DNA of 17,659 nt from Candidatus Aminicenantota bacterium (GTDB taxonomy: Bacteria > Acidobacteriota > Aminicenantia > Aminicenantales > Aminicenantaceae): NCBI GenBank assembly GCA_023135995.1, contig JAGLRY010000155.1, positions 1-17,659 on the forward strand. Reading direction: 5' to 3'. Each line of letters begins with the position of its first letter. Position 1 is the first letter of the stretch. The notes under the pieces were generated by a model. It saw only the letters and a list, made by a program, of their open reading frames with translations, made no database searches and was not told the DNA's origin. This document shows positions 7,023-13,828 of the stretch, in pieces. A program made the translations under genes and the position numbers.

Positions 7023-8588
7023 TTAATTTTTAATCAGGGATTCGGCTTCGGGCAGGAGTTCGATCGCTCTCTGGACAACAGGATCGCTATTCCGATACAC
7101 CCACCATCCCCCCTCAACACCCCAAAGGAACGAAAAGATCTCTTTTTCGATCTCCCTTGCAAGCTGGTCTTTGGCCTCTTCAAAATCTTCCTCAGTGAAC
7201 GGAAAGTCCTGCTCTTTGAGGTCGGCCTTAAAATCCTCCAAGATCTCGGAATCCACGGAGAAATCTCTGTCGATGATGTGGTATGTGGGTTCTTCGAACT
7301 CTCCTTTCTGCTTGTTCGGAAGGATATATTGTGAAGATGCGGGTGTCTTTTTTTCTATGAATTTTTTTGCATAGGCAAAAACTCCCCCTTTTCTCACCGC
7401 ATCGTAGGTGAGTCTCTTCAAAGAGAATTCGACTTTATAATCTGGCGTTATACCACCCTGCCCCAGGACCTTTCTTCCTCCGACCGTGTAGCGCACTTCC
7501 CGCTCTTCGTCTTTGGGCACATCTCGGTTGAAGAGATAGTCGTCCACCTGGGAATAATCTCGCTGGATCGAACGGCCGCTGGGCGTATAATACTTGGCTG
7601 TCGTCAAGGCGACTGCAGAATCCTTGGACAGCGGAAAGAGTGTCTGAACAAGCCCTTTGCCGAAGGAATCCTCGCCAATGATCAGTCCCCGATCATTATC
7701 CATGACTGCGCCACAAACGATCTCTGGGGCACTGGCACTCCCTCGGTTTATCAGAATGATTAAAGGGATATCTTCGTGTTGGTTATCATGGAGAGCGGGA
7801 AATTCCCGGTTGTAGTACTCTTTTCTGCCCCGAATGGACACGATGAGAGAATCTTTGGGCAGGAATTCGTCGGAGATCTCGATGGACCCAGGAAAAGTTC
7901 CACCGCCATTCCATCGCATATCGAGGATAAGTTTCTTCATCCCAAGTTTCTTCAAAAGTTGCATCTTCTCGCGAAACTCGTCAGCCGTTGTAGTAGCGAA
8001 ATTGCGGATATATATATAGCCGATGTCGTCCCTGAGGATAAATGCATAGGGGACACTGTAGAGAGGAATCTCAGCCCGTTTTATGGTGAATTGGATGGGT
8101 TCATCCAAACCCTCCCGTGTGATCGAGATGTTCACCTTTGTTCCCTTGGGTCCCCTCAATTTTTGCATGGCCTCAAAGCTCGAGAGAGTCTTGGTGCTTT
8201 CCCCCTCGATATGAGAGATGACATCCCCTGCGAGGATTCCCAACCTGTAGGCAGGTGTTCCTTCGATCGGGGTGATGACAACCAAGCTATCTCCCAGTTT
8301 CTGGATCATGATGCCGAGCCCATGATATTTCCCCCTGTACTCCTCCTGAAGAGTTCGCAGATTCTTGAGGCTCAGAAAATAGGAATGCGGGTCCAATGTC
8401 TGGAGCATCCCGTTGATCGAGGAATGCGCAAGGCTTTCATGGTCGACCTCCTGGAAATAGCTCGACTCAATGACCGAAACGATGGAGTTGATCTTCTGCA
8501 GAGATTCTGTCCAAACATCACCCTCCCACGCATGGGGGATCACAAGAGAGAAAAACAGGATGACACTCAGGAATATTCGTTTTTTCAT
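7023..8588 (-). CDS. Exported S41 family carboxy-terminal processing peptidase
   Basis: A serine protease of the Ctp/Tsp family that cleaves envelope proteins from their C termini. From the start chosen here it has 521 residues: a signal peptide (MKKRIFLSVILFFSLVIPHA), a PDZ domain (about 88-160) and the S41 core. The catalytic pair is Ser286 in NRGSASAPE and Lys311 in FGKGLVQ, with Gln315, at the 25-residue spacing known for the family. The core ends near GGITPDYKVE (378-387), followed by about 135 charged residues of unknown role. An in-frame ATG at 8666 exists, but a good promoter lies between it and the ATG at 8588, and only the latter starts with a signal peptide. It has its own promoter and no operon partner here. 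It could act on envelope proteins; the substrate cannot be read from the sequence. Confidence 0.93.
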   Translation of the reverse strand: MKKRIFLSVILFFSLVIPHAWEGDVWTESLQKINSIVSVIESSYFQEVDHESLAHSSINGMLQTLDPHSYFLSLKNLRTLQEEYRGKYHGLGIMIQKLGDSLVVITPIEGTPAYRLGILAGDVISHIEGESTKTLSSFEAMQKLRGPKGTKVNISITREGLDEPIQFTIKRAEIPLYSVPYAFILRDDIGYIYIRNFATTTADEFREKMQLLKKLGMKKLILDMRWNGGGTFPGSIEISDEFLPKDSLIVSIRGRKEYYNREFPALHDNQHEDIPLIILINRGSASAPEIVCGAVMDNDRGLIIGEDSFGKGLVQTLFPLSKDSAVALTTAKYYTPSGRSIQRDYSQVDDYLFNRDVPKDEEREVRYTVGGRKVLGQGGITPDYKVEFSLKRLTYDAVRKGGVFAYAKKFIEKKTPASSQYILPNKQKGEFEEPTYHIIDRDFSVDSEILEDFKADLKEQDFPFTEEDFEEAKDQLAREIEKEIFSFLWGVEGGWWVYRNSDPVVQRAIELLPEAESLIKN

Positions 8589-8607
8589 GACTCTCTTCGG
8601 CACCCAA

Positions 8608-8636
8608 ATATTACCAGAGCTCATCCTTGATTTCAA
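8608..8636 (-). promoter_or_regulatory. Promoter of the S41 peptidase gene
   Basis: On the minus strand TTGAAA (-35, 8631-8636) and TAATAT (-10, 8608-8613) are separated by exactly 17 bases. Transcription would begin near 8601, leaving only about a dozen leader bases before the ATG at 8588, with GAAGAGAG as a weak ribosome site. This placement rules against the longer reading frame that would start at 8666. Confidence 0.55.
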
Positions 8637-8683
8637 GAACTGGTTGGGATACATCTTCAAATGCATGGATTGGGCCTCGCCCC

Positions 8684-8707
8684 TGTGATGCTCATTTATT
8701 CATCACA
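8684..8707. promoter_or_regulatory. Perfect inverted repeat in the divergent intergenic region
   Basis: TGTGATG (8684-8690) and CATCACA (8701-8707) are perfect 7-base complements around a 10-base AT-rich spacer. The arms resemble CRP/FNR half-sites (TGTGA/TCACA), but the usual spacing is 6 bases between them, whereas here it is 14. It sits about 40 bases upstream of the tatA -35 box and about 50 upstream of the peptidase -35 box, so a regulator bound here could touch both promoters. No regulator gene is in the window. Confidence 0.4.
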
Positions 8708-8745
8708 TATCTCCCAATCACGAATATAGAAATGCGAACTTATTG

Positions 8746-8774
8746 TTGACTTAAATGGGGATACAAGCTATATT
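8746..8774 (+). promoter_or_regulatory. Sigma70-like promoter for the tatA operon
   Basis: TTGACT (-35, 8746-8751) and TATATT (-10, 8769-8774) are spaced by exactly 17 bases, each with 5 of 6 consensus bases. Transcription would start near 8781, some 20 bases before the tatA ATG. The ribosome site AAGAGAGA (about 8788-8795) is weak. This is the only strong promoter seen ahead of the seven plus-strand genes. Confidence 0.65.
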
Positions 8775-8802
8775 TTCATAACACTCAAGAGAGACAGAAA
8801 AA

Positions 8803-9105
8803 ATGTTCGGTAACATAGGTTTTCCTGAACTACTCGCCATCCTTACGATAGCACTCCTTATCTTTGGTCCGAAGAAACTCCCGGAGATCGGGCGTTCCAT
8901 AGGAAAGGCCATGAGAGAATTTCGCAGGACCTCTGATGAGATCAAAGAAAAGATCGAGGAGGAAATCCAGGCCGAGGAGTTTAAAGACATCAAAGAAGAG
9001 ATCGACAAGGATATCAAAGATTTTCAAGATGGTGTCAAAACAGATATAGCCGACGAGATCTATAAGGACGTTGACAAGGATGACGAAGGGGAAAAAGTCA
9101 CCTGA
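8803..9105 (+). CDS. tatA: Twin-arginine translocase subunit TatA
   Basis: TatA oligomerises to let folded proteins cross the inner membrane once TatC has bound the twin-arginine signal. The 100-residue product has the standard order: a short N terminus, one membrane helix (about 6-20), the FGP hinge (21-23), an amphipathic helix with KKLPEIGRSIGKAMREF (24-40), then a highly charged tail rich in Asp, Glu and Lys. There is no separate tatB, so this is likely the dual-role TatA of minimal TatA/TatC systems. It is the first gene of the operon and its stop overlaps the likely tatC start. No protein in the window carries an obvious twin-arginine signal. Confidence 0.95.
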   Translation: MFGNIGFPELLAILTIALLIFGPKKLPEIGRSIGKAMREFRRTSDEIKEKIEEEIQAEEFKDIKEEIDKDIKDFQDGVKTDIADEIYKDVDKDDEGEKVT

Positions 9106-9853
9106 CGGGATGACCTTCCTTGAACATCTCGAAGATCTCAGGAAAAGGATCTTTTGGTCTTTTGCCGTTCTGATCGCCGCAGTGATCCCTGCATGGTTCT
9201 TCAGCAAAGATCTCTATAACATCCTTGCCCAACCTGTCACTCAATTCTTGCCGGAAGGGAAAAAACTGGCCTTTACATCGCTGACCGCTCCCTTCATGTT
9301 GTACATCAAAGTTTCCTTTCTGGCTGCAATATTTTTCACTTCCCCGTTCATTTTTTTCCAGCTATGGATGTTTATTGCTCCTGGCCTCTATCAAAGAGAA
9401 AAAAAATATGTCATTCCCTTTGTCCTGTTCACATCCTTCTTTTTTATGGGCGGTGCTCTTTTTGCCTACCTTGTTGTTTTCCCCTTTGCCTGCAATTTTT
9501 TTCTCGGTATGGGAGCTGAATTCGACCCTGTTATCACGGTCGACCAGTATTTTGGTCTGGCGCTTCGTGTAATTCTGGGAATTGCACTGGTTTTTGAGAT
9601 GCCCACGCTCGCCTTTTTTCTCTCCAAGATCGGCCTCATCACAGCAAAGATGATGATCAAACACCTCAAATACGCCGTGCTCGCGGTCTTTATAATCGCA
9701 GCCATCATCACTCCTACCCCTGATATGATCACCCAGAGTATCATCGCAGTCCCCATGCTCGGCCTGTATGGCATAAGTATTTTGATCGCACTCCTTGTGG
9801 GAAAAGATAAAGAAAAGAGAAGATCCAAAGACGAGGACAACACAGCCGGATAA
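9080..9853 (+). CDS. tatC: Sec-independent protein translocase TatC
   Basis: TatC is the multi-spanning receptor for twin-arginine signal peptides. The product of 257 residues has six predicted membrane segments, the cytoplasmic N-terminal LEHLEDLRKR (14-23) that contacts the signal, Glu173 in VFEMP (the conserved intramembrane acid), and TPTPD (211-215) before the last helices. The start is uncertain. The ATG at 9080 overlaps tatA by 26 bp, is preceded by AAGGA (9064-9068) and gives an N-terminal length typical of TatC; an upstream TTG (9071) and a later ATG (9110, beginning MTFLEHLED) are alternatives. The C terminus is a charged tail of about 17 residues. The next gene begins 1 bp after the stop. 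Confidence 0.95.
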   Translation: MTKGKKSPDGMTFLEHLEDLRKRIFWSFAVLIAAVIPAWFFSKDLYNILAQPVTQFLPEGKKLAFTSLTAPFMLYIKVSFLAAIFFTSPFIFFQLWMFIAPGLYQREKKYVIPFVLFTSFFFMGGALFAYLVVFPFACNFFLGMGAEFDPVITVDQYFGLALRVILGIALVFEMPTLAFFLSKIGLITAKMMIKHLKYAVLAVFIIAAIITPTPDMITQSIIAVPMLGLYGISILIALLVGKDKEKRRSKDEDNTAG

Positions 9854-9854
9854 G

Positions 9855-11138
9855 ATGGCAAAGAGAGAGAAGGTCATCCTACGCAGGCTTCCTCGCTATG
9901 AACCCGAAAAAATCGAAGGCATCATCAGAGAAGGACTTGACGAATTCGGCCTGATATCGAAGATCCAGGGGCGCATCACGATCAAGCCCAATGTCGTTAT
10001 GGCTCATCACAAGATTGCCCCGGCTGCATACACACGACCGGAGTTCATCGATGGCGTATTGAGTGCGATAACGAGCAGCAACGGAAACGCCAAACAGATC
10101 ACCATAGCCGAGAAATGCGGCGCGGGGATGCCTACAACACGGATGTTCAGGCGCGCGGGATACTACCGACTTAAACACAACCATAAAATAAAACTCCTCC
10201 CTATCGAAGAGTCCAAGAAAACAACGGTTGCTCTTCAGAAGGGCAAAGTCCATGAAACGATCAGGACTGCAAGAGAAATCGCTTCCAACGATTTTTGCAT
10301 CTACACGCCAAAACTCAAGAGCAATGCCCTCTCATTTGGCCTCACGGCCGCCATGAAACTCAACATCGGCATCCTGTGCGACCGCGAGAGGATGTGGAAT
10401 CACAATCACAAGCTCGACGAGAAAATTATCGACCTGCTGGAAGTCGGATCCCCAGACTTTATCGCTACAGATGCCATTGAGATTTCTCTGGGAGGGAACC
10501 ATCTCACACAACACGGCTATCCCCTGGGCATTATCGTGCAAGCCACCAATGCTGTCGCTCACGACGCCGTCTGTGCCCGCATCCTCCATCTGGATCCTGA
10601 AAAAATCCCGCATCTTCGGATCGCCCGGGAGAGAGGCTATGGCCCTCTCGGTCTTGAGGATATCGATATCTCGGGTGACATCTCCCTCGACGAGGTTCAA
10701 CACACAACAAAAGAATGGGAACTCGGCCTCATGGATATTAGAAATCTCGACTGCGGGATGGAGATCCTCTGCGGTGAACCGTACTGTCAGGGAGGGTGTC
10801 ATGGTGTTGTGCTTGACTGGCTCCACATGATCAAAGACAGGAAACCTCAACTGTGGGGGAAACTCCCATCATGGACTTTAGTAATGGGGAAATACAAAGG
10901 AGATGTCTCCGCAGACAGGGTCATGGTCATCGGATCCTGTTCAGAGATCCAGGGCAAAGTCCAAGCCCGAGTCAAACGCAGGATCAAGGGTTGTCCACCC
11001 AAGCACAAAGACCTCGTCCTGTGGTTTTTCTTGAAGACCGGCATCATCAATCCGATGTTCAGGTTAGACCTGATCTTTGACGCCTACCCCTATTTGTTCT
11101 TATCCTGGTGCCGGAGAGTCTTGAAAGGAAGATTCTAA
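9855..11138 (+). CDS. DUF362 domain protein with a cysteine cluster
   Basis: The family is of unknown function; some members are fused to ferredoxin domains. This 427-residue product has the DUF362 core (about 30-280), seen in RITIKPNVVMA (40-50), the SNALSFGLTAAMKLNIG stretch (156-172) and DFIATDAIEI (201-210). It has no classical ferredoxin CxxCxxCxxxC motif. Instead Cys300, Cys306, Cys311 and Cys315 form C-x5-C-x4-C-x3-C, with Cys362 (GSC) and Cys380 (GCPP) further on, so a metal or iron-sulfur site is a reasonable inference. No signal peptide or twin-arginine motif is visible; a hydrophobic stretch lies near the C terminus (about 388-418). The ATG at 9855 is one base after tatC; the reading frame extends upstream but would overlap tatC by nearly 60 bp. 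An aldehyde dehydrogenase gene follows after 4 bp. Confidence 0.85.
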   Translation: MAKREKVILRRLPRYEPEKIEGIIREGLDEFGLISKIQGRITIKPNVVMAHHKIAPAAYTRPEFIDGVLSAITSSNGNAKQITIAEKCGAGMPTTRMFRRAGYYRLKHNHKIKLLPIEESKKTTVALQKGKVHETIRTAREIASNDFCIYTPKLKSNALSFGLTAAMKLNIGILCDRERMWNHNHKLDEKIIDLLEVGSPDFIATDAIEISLGGNHLTQHGYPLGIIVQATNAVAHDAVCARILHLDPEKIPHLRIARERGYGPLGLEDIDISGDISLDEVQHTTKEWELGLMDIRNLDCGMEILCGEPYCQGGCHGVVLDWLHMIKDRKPQLWGKLPSWTLVMGKYKGDVSADRVMVIGSCSEIQGKVQARVKRRIKGCPPKHKDLVLWFFLKTGIINPMFRLDLIFDAYPYLFLSWCRRVLKGRF

Positions 11139-11142
11139 ATTC

Positions 11143-12786
11143 ATGGATGGAACACTGCTCATCGACAATAAAAGAATCACAACCGAACAGAAAATCACAT
11201 CAATAAATCCAGCAACGCTCGAACCTCTGGGAGATGTCTGTCTAGCCACAGAGGACCATTGCCAAGAAGCCGTTCAAGCCGCAAAAAATGCATTTGTCTC
11301 ATGGAAAGAGAGTCCCGGGAATAAAAAACGGCAAATTTTCAAGAACGCCAAAAAAATCCTCCTCCAAAATAGTCGGGAAATCGCCACATTGATCACGGAG
11401 GAACACGGATCCCCTCTTCCCGAATCCCTGTCCATGGAGATCTGGTCAGCTGCTGAAGCCCTCGATTATTATGCGCACTGCACAGATAAAAACCTGAGTC
11501 CTCAGAAGATGCGATCAAGGGTCGTTCTTTTCCTGCACAAGTCGAGCGCTTTTCATTTCGCGCCCCTTGGGCCGACGTTCATCATATCGCCCTGGAATTT
11601 TCCCTTTCTGATCCCCATACTCGATGTCATCAGCGCCATCTCCTCCGGGAACACGGTCATCCTCAAGCCTTCCACATCCACACCGTTTACAGCGTCCAAA
11701 ATCGGCGAGATTTTTATAGAGGCCGGGCTTCCGGCTGGCGTTTTGAACATCGTCACCTGTCAGGTTCCACAGGCAGAGACACTCATCACCCATCCTGATA
11801 TCCAGAACATCCTTTTCACAGGAAGTGTCTCCACAGGGAAAAGAATCATGGAACTGGCCAGTCAGAACCTGACAAACATTGTCCTTGAACTCGGAGGAAA
11901 TGACGCGATGGTCGTACTCAAAGACGCAGACCTAGAGAGAGCCGTCCTTGGAGCGGTGTGGGCCGGGTTTATGAACTGTGGTCAGAGCTGCGGCTCTGTC
12001 GAGAGGGTTTACGTTGACCGCGACATCGCCGAAGAGTTCAAAGCCCGGGTTGTGGAACACACCCGAAAGCTAAGAGTGGGGAATCCTATGGAGCCGGAGG
12101 TCGACATTGGTCCGATGACCACGCGATCTCAACTCTCCGTGGTAAAGGATCACATCGAAGATGCCAAGGCCCGCGGAGCACAGGTCATCTGTGGAAACAT
12201 GCCGTACGATTCTCTTCCCGGTTACTTCATCCAACCGACAGTGTTGACGGATGTCAACCACTCCATGAAAATAATGACAGAGGAAACCTTCGGTCCGGTT
12301 CTGCCGATCATGACCTTCTCAGACCCTGAAGAAGCTATAACGCTTGTCAACGATAGCTCTTTGGGTCTGACCGCATCTATCTGGACAAGGAACAAAAAAA
12401 TGGCAAAATGGATGGCAAACAGACTGGAAACCGGAACCGTCACCGTGAACGATCACATGTCATCCTTTGCAGAACCCGGAGCGATTTGGGGTGGGGTTAA
12501 ACAGAGCGGGATAGGCCGTTCTCACGGACATTTTGGCCAACTGGATCTTATGAACATCAAGTACATCAGTCATGATTTTAAGAAAAAAAGGAAGCTGGTA
12601 TGGTGGTTTCCCTATGATGCGGAGATGACCACCTTCATGGAAAAGGCTATAACCCTCTTCCACGGAGACAGGATCGGGAAAAAACTGAAAACACTCTTCT
12701 CTCTGGCCCCCCAAATGTCTCGCATCTTTGTCACTCTCCCGATCACAAATCTGATCAGAGTACTGCCAAAAATTTTTAAAAAATGA
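11143..12786 (+). CDS. NAD(P)-dependent aldehyde dehydrogenase with C-terminal extension
   Basis: The enzyme would oxidise an aldehyde to the acid with NAD or NADP. The 547-residue product carries the ALDH landmarks: SPWNFP (149-154), cofactor-binding Lys175 in ILKPS, FTGSVSTG (225-232), the general-base Glu249 in LELGG, and the nucleophile Cys283 in NCGQSCGS. Most family members end about 480-500 residues in; here the core finishes near GIGRSHGHFG (456-465) and continues with WWFPYD (487-492) and a hydrophobic, basic tail to residue 547. This might attach it to the membrane or to a partner. The substrate cannot be told from the sequence. A ribosome site AAAGGAA precedes the ATG by about 12 bases. 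Its stop overlaps the next start in an ATGA. Confidence 0.93.
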   Translation: MDGTLLIDNKRITTEQKITSINPATLEPLGDVCLATEDHCQEAVQAAKNAFVSWKESPGNKKRQIFKNAKKILLQNSREIATLITEEHGSPLPESLSMEIWSAAEALDYYAHCTDKNLSPQKMRSRVVLFLHKSSAFHFAPLGPTFIISPWNFPFLIPILDVISAISSGNTVILKPSTSTPFTASKIGEIFIEAGLPAGVLNIVTCQVPQAETLITHPDIQNILFTGSVSTGKRIMELASQNLTNIVLELGGNDAMVVLKDADLERAVLGAVWAGFMNCGQSCGSVERVYVDRDIAEEFKARVVEHTRKLRVGNPMEPEVDIGPMTTRSQLSVVKDHIEDAKARGAQVICGNMPYDSLPGYFIQPTVLTDVNHSMKIMTEETFGPVLPIMTFSDPEEAITLVNDSSLGLTASIWTRNKKMAKWMANRLETGTVTVNDHMSSFAEPGAIWGGVKQSGIGRSHGHFGQLDLMNIKYISHDFKKKRKLVWWFPYDAEMTTFMEKAITLFHGDRIGKKLKTLFSLAPQMSRIFVTLPITNLIRVLPKIFKK

Positions 12787-13322
12787 ACCGCGCACATAAA
12801 CTCATCGGACTCACAGGGACAAACGGTTCAGGAAAGGGGGAAGCCGCTGCTTTTTTCAAGACACACAGCTATAGCTATTTCTCGTTATCCGACATCATCC
12901 GCGATGAACTGATTCAGGAGCACCGGGCAATCACAAGAGATCACCTGATTCAAAAGGGAAATCAATTAAGAGAAAAATACGGCGCGGATATCCTTGCCCG
13001 CCGAGTGATGGATCAGGTCACGGGAAAAGCTGCCATTGACAGCATCAGGAATCTCCAGGAGGTCCAGTATCTCAGGAAACAGGAGAGTTTTATCCTCCTT
13101 GCCATTGATGCCCCGGTCGAGATAAGATACACAAGAGTGATACAAAGAGGCCGGAACGAATCCGCATCCACACTCCAGGAATTCATCGCCAAAGAAGAGG
13201 AAGAGATGACTCAAAAGGAAAAGGGCCAGCAACTCGAGGCTTGTATGCGTATGGCTGACTATCGGGTGACAAACGAAAGCTCCCTCGCAGATTTTTATAA
13301 AAAACTGGAGAAGTTCCTATGA
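12783..13322 (+). CDS. P-loop nucleotide kinase-like protein (dephospho-CoA kinase/UPF0200-like)
   Basis: A 179-residue P-loop protein. The Walker A motif is GTNGSGKG (12-19), with Gly19 where Ser or Thr is more common; adenylate kinases share that GKG form. Other recognisable parts are SLSDIIRDEL (34-43), DSIRN (86-90) preceding EV-YLRK, the lid-like QRGRNES (121-127) and an LADY-like MADYRVTNE (157-165). The pattern resembles archaeal UPF0200 and dephospho-CoA kinase relatives, but the substrate is unknown. It overlaps the ALDH gene by 4 bp (no Shine-Dalgarno seen, so probably coupled) and the dCMP deaminase gene by 4 bp. The same two domains are fused in fungal dCMP deaminase Dcd1 and in bacterial AvcD/DcdV, so it probably works with or regulates the deaminase. 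Confidence 0.75.
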   Translation: MNRAHKLIGLTGTNGSGKGEAAAFFKTHSYSYFSLSDIIRDELIQEHRAITRDHLIQKGNQLREKYGADILARRVMDQVTGKAAIDSIRNLQEVQYLRKQESFILLAIDAPVEIRYTRVIQRGRNESASTLQEFIAKEEEEMTQKEKGQQLEACMRMADYRVTNESSLADFYKKLEKFL

Positions 13323-13828
13323 CTCCCAAGAGAAAATCCAAGCATGAATACTATCTGGGAATCGCCAAGGAAGTTGCCCGGAGAAGCACGTGCTTCCGCC
13401 GTTCGATCGGGGCAATCATCATCCGGGACGACCAGATCATTTCTACGGGATACGTGGGGGCCCCGAGAAAAACCAAGGACAGTTTCGAGCATGGCTCCTG
13501 TTTGAGGGACAAGCTGAACATTCCCCACGGCCAGAGGTATGAACTGTGCCGGAGCGTACATGCTGAACAAAACGCCATCATCAACGCTGCCCGTGCAGGC
13601 GTGAGTCTTCTCGGTGGGGACATGTATATTTACGGCAAGGCCTGCGGAGAGGACGTGCCTATCGATGCGTTCCCTTGTTTTATCTGTAAAAAGATGATCA
13701 TCAACGCCGGGATCGACAGGGTCATCTGCTCAACCGCAGACGGCAAAATAGAGATCTTCCGCATTGCAGATTGGATCAAAGATTGGCAAGAAGGCGATAT
13801 TATTGACGACGAACACCAGTATGGATAA
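13319..13828 (+). CDS. Deoxycytidylate (dCMP) deaminase
   Basis: The enzyme turns dCMP into dUMP, the substrate for thymidylate synthase. The 169-residue, cytoplasmic protein has both zinc motifs of the family: HAEQNAI with His81 and catalytic Glu83, and PCFIC with Cys120 and Cys123. The long insert between an early RRSIGAIII segment (27-35) and the HAE motif, including EHGSCLRD (57-64), is typical of dCMP deaminases rather than cytidine deaminases. GGAG at 13307-13310 lies 8 bases before the ATG. It overlaps the kinase gene upstream by 4 bp and the namZ start downstream by 8 bp. dCMP deaminases often need dCTP activation; whether this one does cannot be read here. Confidence 0.93.
   Translation: MTPKRKSKHEYYLGIAKEVARRSTCFRRSIGAIIIRDDQIISTGYVGAPRKTKDSFEHGSCLRDKLNIPHGQRYELCRSVHAEQNAIINAARAGVSLLGGDMYIYGKACGEDVPIDAFPCFICKKMIINAGIDRVICSTADGKIEIFRIADWIKDWQEGDIIDDEHQYG

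Noticed and set aside
6925..7026. A 33-codon plus-strand frame (begins MDKTQSS) in the rpiB-peptidase gap
   Set aside because: No ribosome site or promoter is seen, and it runs into the end of the peptidase gene through an inverted repeat. Too weak to call a gene.
7776..8630. A 284-codon open frame on the plus strand opposite the S41 peptidase
   Set aside because: It lies wholly over conserved PDZ and S41 coding sequence on the other strand and its translation shows no family features.
8662..8730. A 22-codon plus-strand frame (begins MHGLGLA) upstream of tatA
   Set aside because: It lies ahead of the tatA promoter, has no ribosome site, and is of chance length.
12783..13828. A complete AvcID-type toxin-antitoxin or phage defence locus
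   Set aside because: There is no fused long deaminase, no visible antitoxin RNA gene, and the neighbours are housekeeping-like. Only the domain pairing is similar.
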